A stretch of DNA of 10,772 bases from positions 1 to 10,772 of the forward strand of contig DAINCF010000231.1 of assembly GCA_036732565.1 (NCBI GenBank), in the 5' to 3' direction. The notes under the pieces were generated by a model. That model did not search any database and was not told the origin of the DNA. It saw nothing but the letters and a program-made list of their open reading frames with translations. The position numbers and the translations under genes are program-made. Every line of letters begins with the position of its first letter. Position 1 is the stretch's first letter. The stretch is from JAIVJN01 sp036732565 (GTDB lineage Bacteria; Acidobacteriota; Vicinamibacteria; Vicinamibacterales; UBA2999). Positions 1-5,642 of the stretch are shown here, piece by piece.

Positions 1-97
1 ACCCCGCCAACTCGCTCGCGTTGCTCGCTCGTTGCGGGCTCGACGGACTCAGGCACGCAGCCGAGGCCGCTCGGCCTCGGCTAGCGGGCACGGGTCC
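1..97 (+). repeat. Long intergenic direct repeat, copy A (left part cut by window edge)
   Basis: This is the right-hand part of the repeat unit seen complete at 2783-2957. It holds the AACTCGCTCGCG / TTGCTCGCTCGTTGC segment, then GGACTCAGGCACGCA, then a perfect hairpin at 61-80 (9-bp arms CCGAGGCCG and CGGCCTCGG, loop CT), then GCGGGCACGGGTCC. Copy B begins almost at once after it with no gene between, so A and B are in tandem. No coding sequence is supported in 1-326; the short reading frames here are translations of the repeat. I see no canonical attC core sites. Confidence 0.85.
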
Positions 98-105
98 CGG
101 GTGCG

Positions 106-241
106 TTGGTATCCCGACATCACAGAGACGCCCTCTCGCAAGTCCCCCGTTCTGATCGGTCGGTGCATCGGCGCGGGCATTTTCCGGCCAACTCGCTCGC
201 GCTGCTCGCTCGTCGCGGGCTCGACGGACTCAGGCACGCAT
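106..241 (+). repeat. Long intergenic direct repeat, copy B
   Basis: This 136-bp stretch aligns without gaps to 2783-2918 with about 9 mismatches by eye. It runs from TTGGTATCCC to CAGGCACGCAT. The terminal hairpin present in copies A and C is missing: after base 241 the sequence departs and leads into the promoter of the AbiE operon. Copy B is therefore the left boundary of the AbiE-TIR segment, in the same orientation as the right boundary. Confidence 0.9.
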
Positions 242-282
242 CGGCGCGTCGGCTCACGTCCACAGCGACCGGCATGCATCCT

Positions 283-331
283 GTCATGTCCACATTTAGA
301 TACGCGTAGCGTATATTAATAGGGACATGAC
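283..331. promoter_or_regulatory. Nested dyad symmetry, probable AbiEi operator
   Basis: Two inverted repeats share one centre, base 307. The inner pair is ATACGC (300-305) and GCGTAT (309-314). The outer pair is GTCATGTCC (283-291) and GGACATGAC (323-331). Counting mirrored positions by hand, 19 of 24 pairs are complementary. The symmetry covers the candidate promoter and the start codon at 327. AbiEi proteins of type IV toxin-antitoxin systems are known to repress their own promoters by binding inverted repeats, so this is the likely site. The link to this AbiEi is inference; the symmetry itself is read directly. Confidence 0.7.
289..317 (+). promoter_or_regulatory. Candidate sigma-70 promoter of the AbiE-TIR operon
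   Basis: A -10 element TATATT (312-317) lies 17 bp downstream of TCCACA (289-294), which matches four of six bases of TTGACA. Transcription from it would start near base 323-325, only a few bases before the ATG at 327. The mRNA would then be leaderless or nearly so. A possible AGGG (321-324) is too close to the ATG to be a normal ribosome binding site. The promoter sits inside the nested inverted repeat. Confidence 0.55.
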
Positions 332-962
332 GCGCTCTGAAACGCCCCGATCACGGACCAACAAGCTCCAACAACTCTTTGCGCTGGCAGCCACTCAAGC
401 CGGGTATTTCACTGCGCCTCAAGCGCGGGAGCTCGGATATAGCCCCCGCGCCCTCGTTCATCACGTAGCCTCCGGCAACGTCGAACGGGTCAGCCGCGGT
501 TTCTACAGGCTGGCCGGTGTGCCAGCGAATCCATACGAGGACGTCGTGGCGGCTTGGCTGAAGTTCAGTCCGCGCCGGGCCGTCGTCTCGCATGAGACGG
601 CCCTGGCTATGTACGACCTTGCGCCGTCGCGGTCGCATGAGATTCACCTCACAGTGCCGAGGTTTCGGAGGCCCCGGACTGCGTCGTCAGCGAGCGTTGT
701 GAAGCTCCACACCATCGTCAGGCCATTGCGCAGGGATGAGGTCGTTAATCGCTTTGGCGTACAGCTCACGTCGCCAGCACGGACCATTGCCGACCTCGCC
801 GAGATCGGCACCGACCCGAGCGTCGTCGTCGAAGCGACCGGTCGCGCGCTCGCCACGGGGCTTGTGGCGCCGCAAGAAGTACGTGCTGCGGTGAAGGGGC
901 GCTCAGCGCGCGTGCGACAGCTCGTTGAACGCTCGATCGACGAGGCGAGCGGACGTGCGTGA
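327..962 (+). CDS. AbiEi-family antitoxin / transcriptional repressor (type IV TA system)
   Basis: This 211-residue protein should neutralise the AbiEii toxin encoded next to it and repress the operon. An N-terminal winged-helix region (about residues 15-65) contains the family pattern AGYFTAPQARELGYS followed by RVSRGFYRLAG. The middle holds the AbiEi signature SHETALAMYDLAP (88-100), a strand IHLTVPR (106-112) and GVQLTSPARTIADLA (144-158). Its length and domain order fit AbiEi proteins with a DNA-binding N-terminus and a C-terminal antitoxin domain. The ATG at 327 lies in the right arm of the nested inverted repeat, consistent with autoregulation. The stop overlaps the probable GTG start of the toxin by 8 bp, so the two are translationally coupled. 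The family call is confident; the target DNA is inferred. Confidence 0.9.
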   Translation: MTRSETPRSRTNKLQQLFALAATQAGYFTAPQARELGYSPRALVHHVASGNVERVSRGFYRLAGVPANPYEDVVAAWLKFSPRRAVVSHETALAMYDLAPSRSHEIHLTVPRFRRPRTASSASVVKLHTIVRPLRRDEVVNRFGVQLTSPARTIADLAEIGTDPSVVVEATGRALATGLVAPQEVRAAVKGRSARVRQLVERSIDEASGRA

Positions 963-1800
963 GTACGCCACGCCAGCCGCCTTCCGCGCGGCTGTCGAGG
1001 TCAAGTTGCGCGAGCGGGCCCGGCGCCTCGGCGTCGCTGCGTACATCGTGCGCCGTCAAGCAGCTCTTGAGCGTCTCATGGTCCGCCTGGCGAAAGTTGC
1101 GCCAGATCGATGGGCACTGAAGGGCGGTCTGGCGCTGGAGACGAGGCTCGGTGAGCGAGCTCGCGTATCGGTCGATCTGGACGCTGACCATCTGCGTGGC
1201 GCTGACGCTGCTCGAGCCGACCTTCAGCGTGCCCTCGTCGAGGATGCCGGCGATCACTTCACGTTCGTCCTTCTGGGCAGCGAACAGCTCAGTGAAGCGG
1301 GTGGCGGTCTCGCGATCCGGTACAAGTTGGAAAGCTCGCTAGCGGGTCAGCCGTTCGAGCCGTTGCAAGTAGACGTGACCGCAGCCGCTCCGAACCCGTG
1401 GGATGCGCAGCCGGCGCAACGTCCCGGCCTTCTCGCTGAGTTCGGTCTCGGGCCGATCCACGTGTCAATCATTCCAATCGAGCGTCAGATTGCCGAGAAG
1501 CTGCACGCGTACACGCGAACCTACAAGGGCGGTGGGACGACGCGAGGCCGAAACCTCGTCGATCTTTTGCTCATTCATCAGCATGAACAGGTCGATTCCG
1601 TTCGGCTTCGGAGCGCCATCGAGCGCGTCTTCCAGCGGCGCGCAACCCATCCCGTTCCGGAGCGACTCTCACCTCCACTGAACGACCTCGCTGTCAGCTA
1701 CCGACGAGAGGCAGAGCAAGTCGGGTTGACCGGGGACCTGAAGGAGGCACATTCGCTCATTGCCGCTTGGCTCGACCCGCTGCTATCGTCAACCGCGTAG
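955..1800 (+). CDS. AbiEii/AbiGii-family nucleotidyltransferase toxin
   Basis: Probable toxin of the type IV pair. AbiEii proteins are DNA polymerase beta-fold nucleotidyltransferases that stop growth reversibly; related MenT enzymes modify tRNA ends. Numbering from the GTG at 955 (281 residues), the visible motifs are LKGGLALETRLG (55-66), SVDLD (72-76) with the paired metal-binding aspartates D74 and D76, a strand VDV (139-141) that may supply the third aspartate, EKLHA (181-185), and GRNLVDLLL (198-206), matching the R..(K/N)LxDL motif of the family. The GTG at 955 has GAGG nine bases upstream and overlaps the antitoxin stop by 8 bp. A TTG at 925 would add ten arginine-rich residues and is less likely. 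All catalytic motifs are intact, so the toxin appears active. The TIR gene follows directly. Confidence 0.9.
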   Translation: MREYATPAAFRAAVEVKLRERARRLGVAAYIVRRQAALERLMVRLAKVAPDRWALKGGLALETRLGERARVSVDLDADHLRGADAARADLQRALVEDAGDHFTFVLLGSEQLSEAGGGLAIRYKLESSLAGQPFEPLQVDVTAAAPNPWDAQPAQRPGLLAEFGLGPIHVSIIPIERQIAEKLHAYTRTYKGGGTTRGRNLVDLLLIHQHEQVDSVRLRSAIERVFQRRATHPVPERLSPPLNDLAVSYRREAEQVGLTGDLKEAHSLIAAWLDPLLSSTA

Positions 1801-1848
1801 CCCGTGTGTGTTGTCGGAGACATCGCCTGGAGCCGAGAAGAAATCGCG

Positions 1849-2703
1849 ATGAGTAGCACATATAGCGTCGTTCGGGAACGCTGGGCAGCCAAGACGATGC
1901 GCCTCCATCGCTGGATCAAGGGCGCCAATCAGCGATGCGAACACGGAGGGCCGCTTTGTGAAATCGAAGTGGACGGTAAGATCGCCACGCTTTTGTACGT
2001 TCACGACGACCCCCCGAAGACGATCGGCATCTACTTCACCTATGCCGACGAGGGCGATGAAATCAACCCGTGGGGTTCTCTCATCGAGCACTCGTGGGAC
2101 GGCATGCTCGTTCGACCGCAACTGCACTACCGACCGCAGGGGCGGCGATATCGGTATCCTTATCCTTCCAATCGGTCGTACCCGAGTATCTTCATCAGCT
2201 ACCGTCGGAGCGATAGCGAGGCGTACGCAGGGCGCCTTCATGAACGGCTGATCTCCGAATTTGGCGAAGCGGAGGTGTTCATGGACATCTTCGGGATTCG
2301 CCCTGGCGAGACCTTCTCATGCGCAGTCCAGCAGGCGGCGGCGTACTGCGCGGTAATGGTTCCCGTGATTGGTCGTACGTGGCCGACTGTGACCCATCTC
2401 CGAACTGATCGACCGCGACTGCAGTATTCCAACGATTTTGTCCGCCGCGAGATTGTGGCAGGCATGGATCGCGAGATTCCGATGTTCCCTGTCGTAATGC
2501 CCGGCGGTGCGATTCCGACGCAAGCGGACCTCCCAGAAGAGATGCGCGGTTTCGAAGAGACACAGATGCTTCAGCTGACGCCGCGACACTGGCGCAGCGA
2601 TGTCGATCACCTGGTGGAACTGATTCGCCAGGCGCTGGCTACTGCTCTGCCCGTTGATCCTCTCTACCACCTCCGGGCCAACCCACGGTGGGTGCTCAAA
2701 TGA
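1849..2703 (+). CDS. TIR-domain protein with unrecognised N-terminal domain
   Basis: Third gene of the AbiE operon, 284 residues from the ATG at 1849. The ATG is preceded by GAGAAG at a workable distance; an in-frame GTG at 1804 would add 15 residues and lacks a ribosome binding site. Residues about 111-265 form a bacterial TIR domain: SIFISYRRSDSEAYAGRL (113-130), VFMD (143-146), a PGE motif, VMVPVIGRTW, and NDFVRREI (195-202). E201 aligns with the catalytic glutamate of the SARM1-type WVHKEI motif, so NADase activity is plausible. The end has the LPEEMRG...RHWRSDVDHLVELI pattern. Residues 1-105 match no family I know; they hold the strand-rich ICEIEVDG/TIGIYFTY-like stretch, WGSLIEHSWDG and an arginine/tyrosine-rich linker. 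There is no transmembrane segment, so it is cytoplasmic. Its place behind a toxin-antitoxin pair suggests a defence effector; that role is inferred. Confidence 0.85.
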   Translation: MSSTYSVVRERWAAKTMRLHRWIKGANQRCEHGGPLCEIEVDGKIATLLYVHDDPPKTIGIYFTYADEGDEINPWGSLIEHSWDGMLVRPQLHYRPQGRRYRYPYPSNRSYPSIFISYRRSDSEAYAGRLHERLISEFGEAEVFMDIFGIRPGETFSCAVQQAAAYCAVMVPVIGRTWPTVTHLRTDRPRLQYSNDFVRREIVAGMDREIPMFPVVMPGGAIPTQADLPEEMRGFEETQMLQLTPRHWRSDVDHLVELIRQALATALPVDPLYHLRANPRWVLK

Positions 2704-2782
2704 TGATCTGGAGGCGCCGCGACGGCTGACTCTGCAAGACGGCCGCCGGGCATCCTTGAGCCGCTTGCGCCCCCGCGTCCCA
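2704..2782. other. Gap between TIR gene and repeat copy C
   Basis: GC-rich spacer after the TIR stop codon. I see no hairpin followed by a T-run, so no Rho-independent terminator can be called, and no gene. Confidence 0.6.
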
Positions 2783-2957
2783 TTGGTATCCCGATATCAC
2801 AGAGACGCCCCCTCGCAAGTCCCACGTTCTGATCGGTCGGTGCATCGGCGCCGACATTTTCCGGGCAACTCGCTCGCGTTGCTCGCTCGTTGCGGGCTCG
2901 ACGGACTCAGGCGCGCATCTGAGGCCTTCGGCCTCAGCGAGCGGGCACGAGTCCGGA
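2783..2957 (+). repeat. Long intergenic direct repeat, copy C (complete unit)
   Basis: This is the only complete unit in the window. It consists of the 136-bp block shared with copy B (2783-2918), a perfect hairpin at 2919-2937 (8-bp arms CTGAGGCC and GGCCTCAG, loop TTC), and the tail GCGGGCACGAGTCC shared with copy A. It also contains the 10-bp palindrome TCGGCGCCGA near 2846 and an imperfect tandem CTCGCTCGCGTTG/CTCGCTCGTTG. It lies downstream of the TIR gene in the same orientation as A and B and so closes the AbiE-TIR segment. The unit may extend further right, since 2958-3020 looks like a continuation, but no second copy of that part is present to confirm it. Confidence 0.9.
2919..2937. 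other. Conserved hairpin within repeat copy C
   Basis: CTGAGGCC-TTC-GGCCTCAG. The equivalent hairpin of copy A at 61-80 has C and G where this one has T and A at the second base pair, so pairing is preserved while the bases differ. It could act as a bidirectional transcription stop or as a recombination structure; there is no T-run. Confidence 0.7.
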
Positions 2958-3062
2958 TGTTGGCTCCCCGATTCAGAGATTCCCGCTCACTCTTTGCCGG
3001 CCGAAATCTGACAACCGATTGACGATGGCGCGTCTGCGATGCCTCGGCGATAGCGACCTGCG

Positions 3063-3085
3063 CAGAGGGTCGGATTCGAACCCAC
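3063..3085 (-). other. Orphan tRNA 3'-end-like sequence (T arm)
   Basis: Read on the minus strand this gives GTGGG-TTCGAAT-CCGAC followed by CCTCTGC. It has the invariant T-loop pattern TTCGAAT flanked by G and C, four of five T-stem pairs, and a seven-base stretch where an acceptor strand would lie. No matching 5' acceptor (GCAGAGG), D arm or anticodon arm is found in the 75 bases on its 5' side, which run into the antiporter gene. It is not a working tRNA; it may be a remnant left by integration at a tRNA gene, or chance. Confidence 0.35.
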
Positions 3086-3110
3086 CACCGCCCGTCGTGC
3101 CGGCGCGAGC

Positions 3111-5096
3111 TCACGCCTGGTGCAACGCGCGTGCGTGTGATTGCGCGACTTCTTCGAATCGTCCGATCTGATCTCGCGTGCCCAGAACAGCGATCAGATC
3201 CCCCGCCTCGAGCCGCACCTGGCTGCCGGGGTTCGCTGTCAGCGAACCGGCGTGGACCACGGCGACCACTGACGCTCCAGTGGTCGAGCGAATCTGCAGC
3301 TCTCCGAGGGTGCGCTCGTGGAGCGGGCCTTCAGCCGACAGGCGAAGCCACGTGAAATCGAGATGACGAGTCACATCCCCGACTTGGGCGAGAATCGCGC
3401 GGTGCTCGTCGAGCTCCTGGCCGGGCACGCCATAGCGTTCGCGACGAACGGCGCTTGCAACGCGCAGGATGTCGTACGCGGGCACGTTCAAATGGATCAA
3501 AGCCTGCCGAGTCATCTCGATCGCGGCTTCGAATTCCGGCGACGCCACTTCCTGCACGCCGAGCGCATACAGTCCGTGGATGGCTTCCGTACCGTCAGCC
3601 CTCGCAACGATCGGCAGGTCCGGTCGTACGTGTCGGGCTGCGCTCACGATGTTCCGGACGTCGTGAAATGCGGGTACCGTCACGAGCATCGCTCGTGCCA
3701 GACGCACGCCCGCCGCTTCGAGCACCGCGGCCTGGCTGGCATCACCGTAAATCACGGGAACGCCCGCCACCCGCGCTTGTCGCACGCGGCGATCGTCAAA
3801 CTCGATGAGGACGTATGGCAGGTTCAGATGTGAGAGCGCGTCCCCGACGCTTCGCCCGACACGGCCCCAACCAGTGACTATCACGTGGTTCGACAATCCT
3901 GCACGCGGAAGGTTGATCCCTTCAAAGGCCTCGCGTGGCCGACGCGGCCACAGACGTTCGTAGAGCCCTGAGGTGAGTCCAGACACCGCCGGCGTCAGCA
4001 CCATCGTGACAATCGCCGCGTTCAGTGTCAGCGCGTAGACGTCGTTGCCAATGGCGCCGCTGGACAGGCCAACACGGGCCAGAACGAAGGCAAACTCCCC
4101 AACCTGGAACATCGTGAGGCCGACGGCGAGGGGTATCACGTTCCAGTAGCCGAAAGCCCGCACGACGCCTGCCAGAATCGCCGCCTTGCCAACGACGATC
4201 GCGATGACGACGAAGGCAAGCATCCCGACTTGATGCCATATGAGCGCAGGGTCGAGGAGCATGCCGACGGACACAAAGAACAACATGCCAAACAGGTCTC
4301 GCAACGGCACGATGTCGCTGAGCGCCTGATGCGCATATTCTGACTCGTTGATGACGAGACCAGCCACGAATGCGCCAATGGCCATCGACAGCCCGAATGA
4401 CCATGTGACGTATCCGACGCCAAAGGCAAACGTGGTCGTCGCGAGCAGGAACAATTCCCGAGAGTTCCAGCGCGCTACGATCGCCATCAGGCGTGGCACG
4501 AGTCGCGTCGCCACGAGCACAATCACACTCAGCAGCAGGGCGGCGCGGAGCGCCGCGGTGCCAAGCTTGACGAGGCTCCCGGCAGGGTCGCTCAATTCGG
4601 GCAGGACGATCATCAGGGGCACGACGGCGAGATCCTGGACGACGAGAATGCCGAACATGACGCGGCTGGAGAGCGTTCCGCGTCGGCCCTGTGCCTGAAT
4701 CGTCTTCAGAACGACGACCGTGCTGGACAACGAGATCAAGGCGCCGAACCACAATGCCGGTCGCCATGCCCAGCCGAGGACGAGCCCGAGCGCGAGCCCC
4801 AACGCGATGGTAAGGATGATTTGAACGGTCGCGCCGCCAAGCGCCACAGCACGGATCGGCTTGAGTTCGCGAAACGACAGCTCGAGGCCGAGCGAGAACA
4901 GCAGCAAGGCCACGCCGAGTTCTGCGAGTTGCTCGATGTCGTGGACGTTCACGACCGTGAACCCGCCCGTGAATGGGCCGACGATCACGCCGGCGAGCAC
5001 GTACCCGACCATCAACGGCTGACCGAGACGTTGCGCCAGGAACCCGCCTGCGAGCGCAGCTAGCAGGACGAGTGAGAGGTCGGCGACAAGGGCCAT
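3111..5096 (-). CDS. KefB/YbaL-type cation:proton antiporter with RCK (TrkA-N and TrkA-C) domains
   Basis: Inner-membrane monovalent cation/proton antiporter of the CPA2 group, 661 residues, probably exporting K+ (or Na+) in exchange for H+. Residues 1-380 form the hydrophobic Na+/H+ exchanger domain with about a dozen helices. They carry LFSLGLELS (66-74), SLSSTVVVLK (122-131) and VVQDLAVVPLM (152-162), where Q154-D155 is the ion-site pair typical of KefB/KefC-like proteins. Residues 400-540 are a TrkA-N Rossmann domain: VIVTGWGRVGRS with the GxGxxG glycines at 409, 411 and 414, then LIEFDDRRV and VIYGDAS. Residues 575-650 form a TrkA-C domain ending in LEAGDLIAVLGT. The cytosolic part probably gates transport by nucleotide or ligand binding. 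The ATG at 5096 has no clear ribosome binding site. Convergent with the TIR gene; no functional link to the cassette is evident. Confidence 0.93.
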   Translation of the reverse strand: MALVADLSLVLLAALAGGFLAQRLGQPLMVGYVLAGVIVGPFTGGFTVVNVHDIEQLAELGVALLLFSLGLELSFRELKPIRAVALGGATVQIILTIALGLALGLVLGWAWRPALWFGALISLSSTVVVLKTIQAQGRRGTLSSRVMFGILVVQDLAVVPLMIVLPELSDPAGSLVKLGTAALRAALLLSVIVLVATRLVPRLMAIVARWNSRELFLLATTTFAFGVGYVTWSFGLSMAIGAFVAGLVINESEYAHQALSDIVPLRDLFGMLFFVSVGMLLDPALIWHQVGMLAFVVIAIVVGKAAILAGVVRAFGYWNVIPLAVGLTMFQVGEFAFVLARVGLSSGAIGNDVYALTLNAAIVTMVLTPAVSGLTSGLYERLWPRRPREAFEGINLPRAGLSNHVIVTGWGRVGRSVGDALSHLNLPYVLIEFDDRRVRQARVAGVPVIYGDASQAAVLEAAGVRLARAMLVTVPAFHDVRNIVSAARHVRPDLPIVARADGTEAIHGLYALGVQEVASPEFEAAIEMTRQALIHLNVPAYDILRVASAVRRERYGVPGQELDEHRAILAQVGDVTRHLDFTWLRLSAEGPLHERTLGELQIRSTTGASVVAVVHAGSLTANPGSQVRLEAGDLIAVLGTRDQIGRFEEVAQSHARALHQA

Positions 5097-5371
5097 TCAG
5101 TGGCAGCGTATACGGAGCTTACGATCGCAGCAAATGGAGAAGAACTGGCAACAGTTGACGCCCAAGGACGGCCGCTCATCCTGACGCGCACGCATGCAGC
5201 ACGCTCTGTCTTCGCAGCACGCGCGTCCGCAGCGGCGCCTTTTCGTGACGGCACGTGCGCAACTAACGAGTTGCGTCCAACAATCAACCTGCCGCGGTTA
5301 TCGGGCACGCCCGCAGCGTGGATCACGGCACGCAATGCATTCGACGGCACGCCGGTGATCAGCATGGTGTG

Positions 5372-5389
5372 GCAGGCCTGAAGGCCTGC
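5372..5389. repeat. Short palindromic hairpin repeat (REP-like)
   Basis: GCAGGCCT-GA-AGGCCTGC is a perfect 8-bp inverted repeat with a two-base loop, followed by GCTACGTACGC. In translation it yields GLKACATY, a string I remember from spurious frames between genes of Vicinamibacteria-type Acidobacteriota. Only one copy is in this window, so its repetitive nature rests on that memory. Confidence 0.5.
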
Positions 5390-5524
5390 GCTACGTACGC
5401 TATCGGAAATGTCGCAACCCGCTCTTGGTTAGGCCTCGAACGTGTCGGTGCCGCTGAACGGCGATCTACACATCGCGCGTCAGTTTGGCGCGATTCTCGG
5501 ATGGTCATCCCATAATTGACTTGA

Positions 5525-5547
5525 AGTAACTACGATGTAACGTTACT
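5525..5547. promoter_or_regulatory. GTAAC repeat/palindrome cluster, possible operator
   Basis: AGTAAC (5525-5530) and GTTACT (5542-5547) form an inverted repeat, and the inner GTAACGTTAC (5537-5546) is itself a perfect palindrome, so GTAAC recurs with an 11-bp period. TTGACT at 5516-5521 just upstream could be a -35 element but I see no good -10 at the right distance. The cluster lies about 100 bp before the secreted-protein gene. Confidence 0.35.
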
Positions 5548-5587
5548 GTTTCGTGCAGGTTAAATCTTACGCTGCGAGCCCTGACCA

Positions 5588-5607
5588 GCGGCGATCCCCA
5601 TCGCCGC
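5588..5607 (+). promoter_or_regulatory. GC-rich hairpin in the 5' region of the secreted-protein gene
   Basis: Perfect 8-bp arms GCGGCGAT and ATCGCCGC around a CCCC loop, 35 bp before the start codon at 5643. It would form a stable leader hairpin in the mRNA. It matches no riboswitch class that I recognise. Confidence 0.4.
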
Positions 5608-5642
5608 CGTGGGAGCCGGGGCAGAGGCGTTGGGGGTAGACC

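Larger units (their letters stand above)
5097..5642. other. Intergenic region with several inverted repeats, no supported gene
   Basis: Two overlapping opposite-strand frames of about 95-100 codons exist (5100-5381 plus, 5060-5365 minus), but neither resembles a known family, neither has a ribosome binding site, and the minus one overlaps the antiporter start. I treat the stretch as non-coding. It holds a hairpin repeat at 5372-5389, an inverted repeat ATCGCGC (5472-5478)/GCGCGAT (5488-5494), a GTAAC-based repeat cluster at 5525-5547 and a GC hairpin at 5588-5607. It must contain the promoters of the antiporter and of the gene at 5643. Confidence 0.6.

Noticed and set aside
32..319. Open frames over the left repeat region on both strands
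   Set aside because: They are translations of the intergenic repeat; the same peptide string recurs at 2654-3022, there is no ribosome binding site and no protein family.
2783..2957. Canonical integron attC site
   Set aside because: No RYYYAAC or GTTRRRY core sites in the proper places in any copy, and no integrase in the window.
2654..3022. Plus-strand frame overlapping the end of the TIR gene and repeat copy C
   Set aside because: Its sequence comes from the repeat and it overlaps the TIR gene in another frame.
3040..3115. Complete tRNA gene on the minus strand
   Set aside because: Only a T arm and possible acceptor 3' strand are present; no anticodon arm, D arm or matching acceptor 5' strand.
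3318..3833. 171-residue plus-strand frame
   Set aside because: Antisense shadow of the RCK domain region of the antiporter, which has unmistakable family motifs on the other strand.
5100..5381. Small plus-strand protein of 93 residues starting with GTG
   Set aside because: No ribosome binding site, no known family, an overlapping opposite frame of equal quality, and its end runs through the hairpin repeat.
5588..5642. Riboswitch in the leader of the secreted-protein gene
   Set aside because: A stable hairpin is present but none of the conserved cores of cobalamin, c-di-GMP, TPP or SAM riboswitches could be found.
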